DNA of 64,000 nt from Candidatus Faecalibacterium gallistercoris (GCA_019116585.1 DXBJ01000029.1:1-64000); one strand, 5' to 3'; positions 52,079 through 63,947 are shown, numbered from the stretch's first letter. Numbers and translations are program-made. Notes: generated by a model from the sequence alone, not told the origin.

Positions 52079-53131
52079 TTACCAGATCTGCATGAATACC
52101 TTGGCCATGACAAAGCTGATGAGGCCGCACCCGGGGAAGGTGAAGATCCAGGTCAGCATCATATCCTTGACGACGCCGTAGTTGATGGCGGACAGACGCT
52201 TGACCGCGCCCACGCCCATGATGGCGCTGGTTTTGGTGTGGGTGGTGGACACCGGGATGCCCAGCAGGCTGGAATACAGCAGGCAGAGCGCGCCCGCCAG
52301 GTCGGCGCAGAAGCCCTGGTACCGCTCCAGCTTGACCATGTCCATGCCCACCGACTTGATGATCTTTTCGCCGCCCACGCTGGTGCCCAGGGCCATGACC
52401 ACGCTGCACAGCAGCATCAGCCAGACGGGGATCTCCATGCCGGCCACCGAGCCCTGGCCATGGGCAAAGGCCAGCCCCAGGAACAGCACGCCGATGAACT
52501 TCTGGCCGTCCTGGGCGCCGTGCATGAAGCTCATGCCCGCGGCGCCGGCGATCTGGGCCACGCGGAAAAAGCGGTTGGCGGCCCGCAGCTCGATGTTGCG
52601 GCACAGGATGGTGACCAGCTTGCAGATGATCCAGCCGGTGGCAAAGCCCAGCAGCAGGCTGAGGGCCAGGCCGTACAGCACCTTGACCCACTCGTTGAAG
52701 TTGATGCCGCCCACGCCCCCCTGGATGGCGATGGCCGCGCCGGACAGGCCGGCGATCAGGCTGTGGCTCTCGCTGGTGGGGATGCCAAAGATGGACGCGC
52801 CCACGCTGTAGACCACGATGGACAGCAGCGCCGCGCACAGGGCGATCAGGGCGCTGCCGGTGTCGGAGCCAAAGTCCACCATGTTGCTGATGGTGGAGGC
52901 CACCGAGCTGTTGATCTGGGTCATGACGAACACGCCGAGAAAGTTGAAAAAGGCGCTCATCCAGATGGCCTGGCGCACACCGAGGCACCGGGTGGTGACG
53001 CAGGTGGCGATGGCGTTGGGCGCATCGGTCCAGCCGTTGACGAAGATGACCCCCAGTGTGAACAGCACTGTGATGATCAGGATCGGGTTGCCGGCCAGCT
53101 GCCCCCAAAACGAGGTAAATGACAGATCCAT
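52079..53131 (-). CDS. pit: Low-affinity inorganic phosphate transporter Pit
   Basis: 350 residues from ATG 53131 (MDLSFTSFWGQ); the frame extends upstream to 53284, but only this ATG starts a normal Pit N-terminus. The ribosome site (AAGGAG) is about 14 bp away, so the start is not fully certain. It has two inverted PiT repeats (GWTDAPNAIA, then GAQDGQKFIGVLF) with ten or more helices. It takes up metal-phosphate complexes with protons. It is followed by the DUF47 gene. Confidence 0.93.
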   Translation of the reverse strand: MDLSFTSFWGQLAGNPILIITVLFTLGVIFVNGWTDAPNAIATCVTTRCLGVRQAIWMSAFFNFLGVFVMTQINSSVASTISNMVDFGSDTGSALIALCAALLSIVVYSVGASIFGIPTSESHSLIAGLSGAAIAIQGGVGGINFNEWVKVLYGLALSLLLGFATGWIICKLVTILCRNIELRAANRFFRVAQIAGAAGMSFMHGAQDGQKFIGVLFLGLAFAHGQGSVAGMEIPVWLMLLCSVVMALGTSVGGEKIIKSVGMDMVKLERYQGFCADLAGALCLLYSSLLGIPVSTTHTKTSAIMGVGAVKRLSAINYGVVKDMMLTWIFTFPGCGLISFVMAKVFMQIW

Positions 53132-53299
53132 AAAATTGATACAGACTCCTTTCGGCAGGTCCAGCGGGGCGGCGCAGGCCGCAGTCCGGCCTTGAGCGGC
53201 CCCGGGACGGGAAACGAAACGCCCCTGTCGGGCCGAAGCCGCAAAACATCCAAGAGCTGAGACTTTCTGCACGCACCGATGCACGAAAATCTTACATCT

Positions 53300-53328
53300 A
53301 TTTTACTTGATTTATATCTGTTTTGCAA
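53300..53328 (-). promoter_or_regulatory. Promoter of pit
   Basis: On the minus strand TTGCAA (53328-53323) and TAAAAT (53305-53300) are 17 bp apart in an AT-rich stretch. Confidence 0.65.
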
Positions 53329-53370
53329 GAATAATGTCGCGCCAAAAGGCGCTGCCCGCGGCAGGCATAC

Positions 53371-53404
53371 AAAAAAGCAGCGGTCCCACGCTGGAAACCG
53401 CTGC
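53371..53404 (-). terminator. Terminator of the CMD-cupin gene
   Basis: The stem GCAGCGGT / ACCGCTGC (minus strand) is followed by TTTTTT, about 70 bp after the gene. Confidence 0.75.
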
Positions 53405-53472
53405 CTATCGCCGTACTTTTACCTATATTTTACGATTCTTTTACATTAAGCCGCGCCGCAGAGCGCCGTCCT

Positions 53473-54213
53473 TCAGCCCAGGCGGGCGTATTCCTCGTCG
53501 GAGACGGGCTCGCACCACTCGTTGCGGGTGTCCTCGCCGGGCACCTCGAGGGCCACGTGGGAGAACCAGCTGTCTTTGGCTGCGCCGTGCCAGTGCTTGA
53601 CCTCGGGGGGGATGACCACCGTGTCGCCGGGGGCCAGCGGCTGGGCCGGCTTGCCCCATTCCTGGTACCAGCCGCGGCCGGCGGTGCACAGCAGGATCTG
53701 CCCGCCGCCTTTGGCCGCGTGATGGATGTGCCAGTTGTTGCGGCAGCCCGGCTCAAAGGTGACGTTGGCGGCAAAGACGCCGTTCTCGCCGCCGAGGGGC
53801 TTCAGGTAGCTCTGGCCCACGAAGTAGGCGGCATAAGCGTCGTTGGGGGCGCCCAGACCGAACAGGCCGCCCTCCGGCTCCTGGGCCTCCTAGTCGGCCC
53901 AGACCTCCTTGGCCATCCGGAAGGCGGCCCAGGCCTTGGGCCACCCGGCGTAAAAGGCCGCGTGGGTGATGATCTCCGCGATCTCGGAGCGGGTGATGCC
54001 GTTCTTTTTGGCGCTCATCAGGTGGAACTGGAAGGAAGAATCCACCAGCCCCTGCGAAAGCAGGGAGACCACCGTGACCAGGGAGCGGTCCCGGAGGGAG
54101 AGCTTATCTTCCCGGCTCCATACCTCGCCGAAAAGGACGTCGTCGTTGAGCTGGGCAAACTTGGGAGCGAATGCGCCGAGCTGGTCCCGCCCGGCTGTCT
54201 GTTTGACTGCCAT
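53473..54213 (-). pseudogene. Carboxymuconolactone decarboxylase-cupin fusion, interrupted by TAG
   Basis: One reading frame of 247 codons from ATG 54213 (GGAGG 8 bp upstream) to 53473. It is broken by an in-frame TAG at 53892-53890. The first part (MAVKQTAGRDQLGAFAPKF ... AKKNGITRSEIAEIITHAAFYAGWPKAWAAF) is a complete CMD/AhpD-like domain without a CxxC pair. After the TAG, in the same frame, comes a linker and a cupin domain (WHIHHAAKGGGQILL ... PPEVKHWHGA). Intact versions of this fusion are usual in Clostridia. A single base change from GAG, CAG or AAG would give the TAG. Both halves could still be made, since GTG 53820 can start the cupin. Confidence 0.82.
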
Positions 54214-54255
54214 TGTTTCTGCCTCCATTCGTTGATGCAGTGGTTTGATGGCTCT

Positions 54256-54285
54256 ATTGTAGCGCATCCGGGCGGGAATGTCGAA
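54256..54285 (-). promoter_or_regulatory. Promoter of the CMD-cupin gene
   Basis: On the minus strand TTCGAC (54285-54280) and TACAAT (54261-54256) are 18 bp apart. Confidence 0.5.
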
Positions 54286-54352
54286 TACTTCGTTTTTATG
54301 TTCGAACATTCCCAAAACGTATCCGTTCCGTCCGGCCCGGCGGGGAGGCGAG

Positions 54353-54391
54353 AAAAAGTCCTGCCCGGCCGACGGCTCGGACGGGCAGGAC
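54353..54391 (-). terminator. Terminator of the lipoprotein gene
   Basis: The stem GTCCTGCCCG / CGGGCAGGAC on the minus strand is followed by TTTTT, just after the stop of the next gene. Confidence 0.8.
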
Positions 54392-54396
54392 GGAGA

Positions 54397-55473
54397 TCAG
54401 ACGCTCATTTTGATGCGGGAGGCGGGCAGCTTGTTCATGGCGCCCTGGTCCAGGTTGGCGGTCAGGGCTTCGCCGGCGGCGGCCATGTCCGCGTCCACCA
54501 GGGCGGCGCCCATATCCGACAGGATGGTGGCCCGCAGGGTGTCCAGGGTCATGGTCTCGAGGGGGTCCAGACGCATGGCGATCAGCAGGGAGGTGGCGCC
54601 GTAGTCCACCGCCGCGGCCTCGCCGATGCCAAGGCCGCCCAGGGTGGCGGCGGCTTCCTCGGAGAAGGTGCCGTCCATCTGGCTGCGGCTCAGGAAGCTG
54701 GAGCTGAGCTGGGCGGCGGCGTCCTCGGCGGTGAGCTCGGCGTCCAGCACGGCGTAGATGCCGGGCAGGGCGTCCGCCACCACCTGGTCAAAGGTGTCGG
54801 GGGTGCTGGCCGCCGCGGCCTCCTGGGCCAGGCGGCGCATCTCGGCGGTCTGGTCCTCGTCCGCAAAGGCGAAGGTGGAGGTGTTGTAGAGGGGGACGGT
54901 GGCGTAGCGGAGGTAGAGCATCTCGTTTTGGAGATGGTCGGTCAGCTCCTCGTCGGTGAGGGGGGTCTCGCCCTCCTGGCCGTAGATCAGGTCGATGAGG
55001 GCGGTCTGCTTGGCCAGGTTGTATTCGTAGTTGCGGATGGTGTCCTCCCCGATGCCGTTGGCGGCGTAGAGGCTGCCGTAGTTTTGCAGCAGCTGGTCGG
55101 TGTAGCTGTCAGCCTGGGCGGTGTAGGCGGGGTCCAGCTCGCCGCCCAGCTCGGCAAACCGGGCTTCCACCGCCACATAGCGGCGCAGCTCCTCCAGGGT
55201 GGTCTGGGCCACAAAGTCGCTGACGGTGACGGCCTCGCCCCCGTCGGGGGTGATGGTCTCGTTCAAAAAGGATTTGACGCTGGCGGGGTCCTGGTCCTCT
55301 CCGGCGTACTGGGCGGCCTGCTGGTAGGCGTCGAACTGGGCCAGCAGGTACAGGCCCGAGCCGATCTCCTGCCCGCCGATGGCGCCCACCGCAGCGGGGG
55401 TGGAGATATGGCAGCCGGCCAGGGATAAGCAGAGCGCCAGCGCACTGGCCAGCGCGAGCAGTTTTTGTTTCAT
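54397..55473 (-). CDS. Lipoprotein, SurA/PrsA N-terminal-like
   Basis: 358 residues. A signal peptide with lipobox LSLAGC (Cys21) anchors it to the membrane surface. The remainder is helical, with ALIDLIYGQEGETPLTDEELTDHLQNEM resembling the hinge of SurA/PrsA-type folding proteins, but no clear parvulin (PPIase) domain is seen. It probably assists folding of exported proteins. It lies 70 bp downstream of mfd on the same strand. Confidence 0.75.
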   Translation of the reverse strand: MKQKLLALASALALCLSLAGCHISTPAAVGAIGGQEIGSGLYLLAQFDAYQQAAQYAGEDQDPASVKSFLNETITPDGGEAVTVSDFVAQTTLEELRRYVAVEARFAELGGELDPAYTAQADSYTDQLLQNYGSLYAANGIGEDTIRNYEYNLAKQTALIDLIYGQEGETPLTDEELTDHLQNEMLYLRYATVPLYNTSTFAFADEDQTAEMRRLAQEAAAASTPDTFDQVVADALPGIYAVLDAELTAEDAAAQLSSSFLSRSQMDGTFSEEAAATLGGLGIGEAAAVDYGATSLLIAMRLDPLETMTLDTLRATILSDMGAALVDADMAAAGEALTANLDQGAMNKLPASRIKMSV

Positions 55474-55543
55474 GTGCGGTATGCTCCTTTGCTGTTTTTT
55501 GAGCGGATAGCTCCCTCAGTATAAACCCGGCGGGCGGGGCGCG

Positions 55544-58500
55544 TCAAGGGTTTGGGGCCGAAGGGGCGGCGGTTTTGTCCTGGATGGCGGCCATGGCCTG
55601 CAAAAGCTGCTGCAGCAGCTCGAGGGGCTTTTCCTCCTCCCGCAGGCGGACCGACAGGTAGGGCCTGGCCCCGGCCCCCGCGGTCACCCGGCCGTCGAAG
55701 GCGGCCAGCAGGCCGCGGATCATGGGCAGGTCCAGCTTTTCCAGCGAGAGGGTCAGCAGGTCCTTTTTCTGGGTGACCTCGTACACCCCCACCGATGCCG
55801 CCAGCACCCGGACGAGGGAGACGTTCACCAGGTCGCTGACCGAGGCCGGCGGGTCGCCGTAGCGGTCGATCAGTTCGTCCAGCACGTCGGCGGCGTCGGC
55901 GGGGTTCTGGACGGCGGCGATGCGGCGGTAGGCCTCGATCCGGCCCGGGCCGTCGGGGATATACCGCTCGGGGATATAGGCGTCCACCCGCAGGTCCACC
56001 AGGCACTCGCTCTTGTCCCGCTGGACCGGCTCGCCCCGGGCGGCGGCGATGGCCTGGTTGAGCATCTTCATATAGAGGTCGTAGCCCACGGCCTCCATGT
56101 GGCCGTGCTGGCTGTGGCCCAGCAGGTTGCCCGCGCCCCGGATCTGCAGGTCCCGCATGGCGATGCGGAAGCCCGAGCCGAAGGCGGTGAACTCCCGGAT
56201 GGCGGACAGCCGCTTCTGGGCGATGTCGGACAGGGTCTTGTCCCGGCGGAAGGTGAAGTAGGCGTAGGCCTTGCGGCCGCTGCGGCCCACCCGGCCCCGC
56301 AGCTGGTACAGCTGGGCCAGGCCCATCCGGTCGGCATCCTCGATGATCAGGGTGTTGCAGTTGCGCACGTCGATGCCCGTTTCGATCAGGGTGGTGCAGA
56401 CCAGCACGTCCAGCTCGCCGTTCAGCAGCTTTTCCCAGACGGGGTTCAGCTCTTCCTCGGTCATTTTGCCGTGGGCGATGCCCACCCGGGCCCCGGGGGC
56501 CATCCGCTGGACCCGGGCGGCGGTGGTCTCGATGTTGTCCACCCGGTTGTGCAGGTAGTAGACCTGCCCGCCCCGGGCCAGCTCCTTTTTGATGGCCTCG
56601 GCCAGGATGACCTCGTTGTATTCCAGCACAAAGGTCTCCACCGGCTGGCGCTCGAAGGGGGGCTCCTCGATGGTGGACATATCCCGGATGCCGCTCATGG
56701 CCATGCTGAGGGTGCGGGGGATGGGGGTGGCGGACAGGGTGAGCATATCCACCCCGATGAAGCTCTGCTTCAGCTTTTCCTTGTGGCGGACGCCGAAGCG
56801 CTGCTCCTCGTCGATGATGACCAGCCCCAGGTCGTGGAAGCGGACGTCCTTGGACAGCAGCCGGTGGGTGCCCACCACGATGTCGGCGCTGCCGGCCTGG
56901 AGGCTGCGCAGGGCCTCCTTCTGCTGTTTGGCGGTGCGGAAGCGGGACAGCAGCTCCACCCGGACCGGGAAAGCCTCCATCCGGGAGAGGATGGTGTTGT
57001 AGTGCTGCCAGGCCAGCAGGGTGGTGGGGGCCAGGATGGCGCACTGTTTGCCCCCCATCACGCACTTGAAGGCGGCCCGCAGGGCCACCTCGGTCTTGCC
57101 GACCCCCACGTCCCCGCAGAGCAGCCGGTCCATGGGCCAGGCGTGCTCCATGTCGTTTTTGATCTCGGCGGTGGCGGCCAGCTGGTCCTCGGTCTCGTCG
57201 TACTCAAAACGGGCCTCGAAGTCCTGCTGCCACTCGCCGTCCGGGGGGAAAGCGAAGCCCCTGGCCTGCTTGCGGCGGGCGTAGAGCTCGATCAGCTCCT
57301 GGGCCATCTCCTCGGTGGCTTTTTTGACCCGGGCGCGGGTGCGCTGCCACTCGGCGCCGCCCAGCTTGGCCAGGCGGACCTTGTCCTCGTCGCCGGGGGG
57401 CGTGTAGCGGCTGAGCAGGTCCAGCTGGGTGACCGGCACATACAGCACGTCCGAGCCGGAATACTGGATCTTGAGGTAATCCTTGGTGGCGCCCTGGACC
57501 TCCAGCCGCTGGATGCCGGCGTACATGCCGATGCCGTGGCTCTGGTGGACCACATAGTCCCCCGGCTTGACGTCGGCCAGGCTGGACAGGGCGTCCTTGT
57601 TCTTTTTGCGCTTTTTGGCGGCGGCCCCGGCGGCTTCGTCCACGCCGTGGCGGCGGCTGGTCAGGACGGCGCAGCGGGCAAAGGGCAGGGTGCAGCCGGC
57701 GTTCAGGTGGCCCGGCAGCACCTGCACCAGCCCCGGCGAGGGCCGGATGTCCCGGCTCATGCTGACGGTGTAGCCCTTGTCGGTCAGGTCCCGGGTGAGG
57801 GCGGCCGCGCCCTTGGGGGTGCCGGAATAGAGGGTGACGGCGTACCCCTGCTGGACCAGGGGGTCCAGGTCCTCCAGCAGGCTGCGCAGCTCCCCGTTCC
57901 AGCTGGGGGAGACGTGGGCCTCGGCGTTGATGAGGTCCTTGAGCTTGAACTCGTTCATCCCCCGCAGAAAGTTTTCGCACAGGAGGGCGGGGTATTTCCC
58001 GGCGGCCGCGGCCAGGTCGGCCATGGTCAGGTACAGCACATCCAGGCCGGGGCAGAGGATGCCCTCCTCCAGCAGGCCGGTCAGTTCCTCGCCGCGGCGG
58101 TACTCGGCGGCCTTCTGGGCGTCCCGGATGCCGCCCACCTCATCCAGGATGAGCAGGGGCGCGTCCAGGTGGTCCAGCAGGGTGGCGGGCTGGGGGTAGC
58201 GGATGCCGTAGTATTTGTCCATGGCCTCGGGCATCTGGCCGGCGTCCAGCTGGGCCAGATCGGGAGCCATGGCCTGCTCCAGGGCGGCGCGGCGCTTGCC
58301 CCGGGCCTTTTGGGCGGCGGCGCGCAGCGCTGCGGCGGTCTCCTCGCAGCTGCCGAACAGCACCTCCCGGGCGGGGGAAAGGTAGATCTTGCTCAGGGAG
58401 GCGTCCCGCCGCTGGCTCATCAGGTCGAAGGAGGAGATGGAGTCGATCTCCTCGTCCCAGAACTCGAGGCGGGCCGGGGCGTGCATATCCGGGGGATAAA

Positions 58501-59032
58501 TGTCCACGATGTCGCCCCGGACGCTGAACTGGCCGGGCCCCTCCACCTGGCTGCGGCGGATGTAGCCCGCCGCAAACAGCTGCCGGACCAGCGCGTCCCG
58601 GGAGAAGGACATCCCCGGCTTGAGGGTCAGGGTGTTGACCATGAACTCGGCCCGGGGCACGGTGTACTGCAGCAGGGCCTCGACGGGGACGCAGACGGCC
58701 TTCAGCCGCCCTCCCGCCAGGGCGCCCAGCACCGACAGGCGGCGGTACTCGTATTCGCGGCCCGCCCCCTCCACCGGGCGGAGCATGAAGTCCCGCGGGG
58801 GAAAGACATCCGCCGCCACCCCCAGGGTGTTGAGGTCGGCGGCAAAGTGGGTGGCCTCGGCCTCGCCGGGGGTCACGATGCACAGAGGGTGCTCCAGGTC
58901 GCGGGCCAGCAGGGCATAGACCAGCGCCCGCCCGGCGGGGGGCAGGCCAAACAGCGCCGCCGGGCCCGGCGAGGCCAGGCTGGCGGCGATCTTCTGGTAT
59001 TCAGCGGTTTGCTTCAACAGGGCCTCATACAT
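55544..59032 (-). CDS. mfd: Transcription-repair coupling factor Mfd
   Basis: 1162 residues (start at ATG 59032; 59053 is an alternative). The UvrB-like N-terminal region contains GLPPAGRALVYALL; the RNA polymerase-interacting domain (CarD-like) starts at KPGDYVVHQSHGIGMYAGI; the RecG-like motor has GDVGVGKTEVALRAAF (Walker A), DEEQRFGVRHKEKLK (Walker B region) and ETGIDVRNCNTLIIEDADRMG. The C-terminal TRCF domain is present. It releases stalled polymerase and recruits UvrA to damage. 72 bp separate it from pth upstream. Confidence 0.98.
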   Translation of the reverse strand: MYEALLKQTAEYQKIAASLASPGPAALFGLPPAGRALVYALLARDLEHPLCIVTPGEAEATHFAADLNTLGVAADVFPPRDFMLRPVEGAGREYEYRRLSVLGALAGGRLKAVCVPVEALLQYTVPRAEFMVNTLTLKPGMSFSRDALVRQLFAAGYIRRSQVEGPGQFSVRGDIVDIYPPDMHAPARLEFWDEEIDSISSFDLMSQRRDASLSKIYLSPAREVLFGSCEETAAALRAAAQKARGKRRAALEQAMAPDLAQLDAGQMPEAMDKYYGIRYPQPATLLDHLDAPLLILDEVGGIRDAQKAAEYRRGEELTGLLEEGILCPGLDVLYLTMADLAAAAGKYPALLCENFLRGMNEFKLKDLINAEAHVSPSWNGELRSLLEDLDPLVQQGYAVTLYSGTPKGAAALTRDLTDKGYTVSMSRDIRPSPGLVQVLPGHLNAGCTLPFARCAVLTSRRHGVDEAAGAAAKKRKKNKDALSSLADVKPGDYVVHQSHGIGMYAGIQRLEVQGATKDYLKIQYSGSDVLYVPVTQLDLLSRYTPPGDEDKVRLAKLGGAEWQRTRARVKKATEEMAQELIELYARRKQARGFAFPPDGEWQQDFEARFEYDETEDQLAATAEIKNDMEHAWPMDRLLCGDVGVGKTEVALRAAFKCVMGGKQCAILAPTTLLAWQHYNTILSRMEAFPVRVELLSRFRTAKQQKEALRSLQAGSADIVVGTHRLLSKDVRFHDLGLVIIDEEQRFGVRHKEKLKQSFIGVDMLTLSATPIPRTLSMAMSGIRDMSTIEEPPFERQPVETFVLEYNEVILAEAIKKELARGGQVYYLHNRVDNIETTAARVQRMAPGARVGIAHGKMTEEELNPVWEKLLNGELDVLVCTTLIETGIDVRNCNTLIIEDADRMGLAQLYQLRGRVGRSGRKAYAYFTFRRDKTLSDIAQKRLSAIREFTAFGSGFRIAMRDLQIRGAGNLLGHSQHGHMEAVGYDLYMKMLNQAIAAARGEPVQRDKSECLVDLRVDAYIPERYIPDGPGRIEAYRRIAAVQNPADAADVLDELIDRYGDPPASVSDLVNVSLVRVLAASVGVYEVTQKKDLLTLSLEKLDLPMIRGLLAAFDGRVTAGAGARPYLSVRLREEEKPLELLQQLLQAMAAIQDKTAAPSAPNP

Positions 59033-59104
59033 GGGGCGTTCACCTCGCAACATTCGTCCGGGCCGGCAGCCCGGACCTCTCCAGGGATCGCTGGCGTCCC
59101 TGCG

Positions 59105-59683
59105 TCAGCGGTTGTATTTGTTCTGGGCCTCGGCCAGCTTGCCGGCCATCAGCAGGCGGGCGGCCGCCTCCACGTCGGGCCAGCGGCCGGCCACGGCCTT
59201 GGCGTCCTCTTCCGGGAAGCGCCCCAGCACCCAGTCGGCCAGGTCGTAGTCGGGGCGGGGCTTTTCCCCCACGCCGATGCGGATGCGGGGGAATGCGTCG
59301 GTCCCCAGCCGGGCGATGATGCTCTTCAGGCCGTTGTGGCCCCCCGCCGACCCCGAGGGCCGGATGCGCAGCTTGCCGGGGGCCTGGGTCACGTCGTCGC
59401 AGAGGACGATGACGTGGCTGGGCGGGATCTTGAAAAAGGCGGCCAGGGGGGCGATGGAGTCGCCCGACAGATTCATATAGGTGAGGGGCTTGAGCAGGCA
59501 GACCTTGCGGCCGTCCACCTCGCCCTGGCCCCACAGGCCCTGGAACTTGGCCTTGGAGACGGGGATGCCCCACTTGCCGGCCAGGTAGTCCAGGGCGGCG
59601 AAGCCGGTGTTGTGGCGGGTGCCCTCGTATTTGGCCTCGGGGTTGCCCAGGCCGGCGATCAACCAGATGTCGTTTGCAGTCAT
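59105..59683 (-). CDS. pth: Peptidyl-tRNA hydrolase Pth
   Basis: 192 residues from ATG 59683 (MTANDIWLIAGLGNPEAKYEGTRHNTGF), with the active-site His in GTRHNTGF and the Asp in VLCDDVTQAPGKLRIRPSGSAGGHNGLKS. The frame extends upstream to 59797 through the MITE-like repeat, but this has no ribosome site. It recycles peptidyl-tRNA. It is followed by mfd, the usual order in Firmicutes. Confidence 0.97.
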   Translation of the reverse strand: MTANDIWLIAGLGNPEAKYEGTRHNTGFAALDYLAGKWGIPVSKAKFQGLWGQGEVDGRKVCLLKPLTYMNLSGDSIAPLAAFFKIPPSHVIVLCDDVTQAPGKLRIRPSGSAGGHNGLKSIIARLGTDAFPRIRIGVGEKPRPDYDLADWVLGRFPEEDAKAVAGRWPDVEAAARLLMAGKLAEAQNKYNR

Positions 59684-59770
59684 AGTGTGTCCTGTTCGTA
59701 TCGTATGCAGAAGGGTTTCAGACGGACAAAAAGGAACGGGCCGTACACCTTTCAAGCCGGTGCACAGCCT

Positions 59771-59934
59771 AGGGTGTATCTGAAAACTCCTCAACACTGT
59801 CCCATTCTACCAGAAAGGCGCATCTGCTGCGTTGCATTCGCTTGCATTCCATGGAGGAGTGCGGCGCTCATGCGCCTTGCATCTGCACCTTTCTGGCGAA
59901 TGGTTCAGCATTTTTGACTTCTCAGATACACCCT
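59771..59934. mobile_element. MITE-like palindromic repeat, full copy (164 bp)
   Basis: The ends are AGGGTGTATCTGAAAA and TTCTCAGATACACCCT. It is the inverse-orientation twin of 25763-25926, equal in length and highly similar throughout. It lies between the GlmU-like gene (34 bp away) and pth, both on the minus strand, so it may separate them or act as a transcribed hairpin within one operon. Confidence 0.85.
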
Positions 59935-59967
59935 GGTCCTGCGGGATGCTGGGAGCGCGGCGGCGGG

Positions 59968-60741
59968 TCAGTCCTGACTGGCCTGCTCGGCTTCCAGACG
60001 CTGTTTTTTGGCGATGTAGGCCTCCATCTTGGGGACGGCCCAGCCCTCCACGTTGGCCTGGCGGCCCCGTTCGATGGCCAGAGCCCCGGCGGGCACGTCC
60101 TGGGTGACGGTGCTGCCGGCGGCGGTGTAGGCGCCGTCCCCCACCGACACCGGCGCCACCAGGTTGGTGTTGCAGCCGATGAAGCAGTAATCCCCGATGG
60201 TGGTGCGGTACTTGTTCTGGCCGTCGTAGTTGCAGGTGACGGTGCCGCAGCCGAAGTTGCAGTATTTGCCCACGTCGCTGTCCCCGATGTAGGTCAGGTG
60301 GCTGACGGTGTTGCCCCGGGCAAAGCGGGAGTTCTTGGTCTCCACGTAGGCCCCCAGATGGACGCCGTAGTCGGTGGCGGTGCCCGCCCGCACATGGGTG
60401 AAGGGCCCGATGTTGTTGTGGGGGCCGATCTGGGATGCGTAGACCTGGCTGGCGTTGACGGTGGTGCCGGCGCCCACGGTGCTGTCCTCGATGAGGGCGT
60501 TGGGGCCGATGACACAGCCCGGCCCGATGACGGTGCTGCCCCGCAGGATGGTGCCGGGCAGGATGACCGCCCCCGGCGCGATCTGCACCGTCTCGTCGAT
60601 CGAGACGGTGCGGCTGTCGATCTGCACGCCGTTTGCGATGTGCCGCAGCAGCACCGCCTCGCGGGCGGCCTCGGCCCGGTCCAGCGCCTCGCGGGCGGCG
60701 GCCAGGGCCTGGGCGGTGTCGTTCCTGCTTTCCATAGCCAT
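59968..60741 (-). CDS. GlmU-like left-handed beta-helix acetyltransferase domain (stand-alone)
   Basis: 257 residues, ATG 60741 with TGGAGG 7 bp upstream. After a short helical start (1-40) it has hexapeptide repeats (VQIDSRTVSIDETVQIAPGAVILPGTI ...) as in the C-terminal domain of GlmU. The motifs HVRAGTATDYGVHLGAYVETKNS and NYDGQNKYRTTIGDYCFIGCNTNLVAPVSVG match the acetyl-CoA and glucosamine-1-P sites. The uridylyltransferase half of GlmU is missing. It likely acetylates glucosamine-1-phosphate, with uridylylation by another enzyme. glmM is also in this window. Confidence 0.8.
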   Translation of the reverse strand: MAMESRNDTAQALAAAREALDRAEAAREAVLLRHIANGVQIDSRTVSIDETVQIAPGAVILPGTILRGSTVIGPGCVIGPNALIEDSTVGAGTTVNASQVYASQIGPHNNIGPFTHVRAGTATDYGVHLGAYVETKNSRFARGNTVSHLTYIGDSDVGKYCNFGCGTVTCNYDGQNKYRTTIGDYCFIGCNTNLVAPVSVGDGAYTAAGSTVTQDVPAGALAIERGRQANVEGWAVPKMEAYIAKKQRLEAEQASQD

Positions 60742-61062
60742 ATAGATACCTCCAAATGCAGGCCGGGGGATGCCCCGGCAAAAGCCCCGGCGGCGCCGGG
60801 GCGGAAGGGTATTGGATACAAGGCGGGATGGGTCCCGAACCTATCCCACTATATATTAACGTAAAAGCCTTGTTTTTTCAAGGGAAATGCACAAATTTGT
60901 GTAAACAAAATCAGCAGATTTCAGCTTTGAATAACTGGATTTTGCGGCGTTTGTCTGGTATAATATTTTCGCACGCAGTACGTTACGCAAAAAACGAACG
61001 ATGGCTGTACCGCCGGGCAGCAAAGCGCCCGGCACCAATCAAAACGGGAGGTAAATGAATCC
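60742..61062. promoter_or_regulatory. Divergent promoters for the GlmU-like gene and ppdK
   Basis: On the minus strand TTGAAA (60881-60876) and TAATAT (60858-60853) are 17 bp apart; a GC hairpin with a short T run (60783-60802) lies in the ~100-nt leader. On the plus strand TGGTATAAT (60956-60964) is an extended -10 for ppdK, without a good -35. No gene is seen in the 320 bp. Confidence 0.65.
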
Positions 61063-63729
<2,667 letters not shown>

Positions 63730-63868
63730 GAGCTATCTTTCCTTCGACCATGATGTGACGTTTTGTGAGGCTTCTGCCTGGTGCAAACGGGCTGATTACC
63801 CATTTCGTCACAGTTCCTGGAAGGATATGACCCTCTCGGTCAATTTAGATTTAAATTAAAATCTCAGA

Positions 63869-63896
63869 CGGAGGCAGTGAAAGCTGCCTCCGTTTT
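63869..63896 (+). terminator. Terminator after ppdK, first
   Basis: The 9-bp stem CGGAGGCAG / CTGCCTCCG with a 6-nt loop is followed by TTTT. Confidence 0.8.
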
Positions 63897-63909
63897 GATT
63901 TGTCCCGTA

Positions 63910-63947
63910 AAGCGTTTGCGTGTTTCAAAAACCGCAGACGCTTTTTT
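63910..63947 (+). terminator. Terminator after ppdK, second
   Basis: AAGCGTTTGCG / CGCAGACGCTT with a 12-nt loop is followed by TTTTTT; with one wobble or mismatch. Confidence 0.65.

Larger units (their letters stand above)
53132..53472. other. Gap between Pit and the CMD-cupin gene
   Basis: 340 bp without a gene. It holds the ~160-nt GC-rich leader and promoter of pit, and the terminator of the upstream CMD-cupin gene (53371-53404). Confidence 0.7.

Noticed and set aside
53890-53892. TAG recoded as an amino acid in this organism
   Set aside because: Other genes in the window end at TAG with normal spacing (1496, 30441, 41284), and no suppressor tRNA is seen.
59684-59797. A longer N-terminus of Pth
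   Set aside because: The extension is translated repeat sequence (FQIHP) with no ribosome site. The known Pth start follows at 59683.
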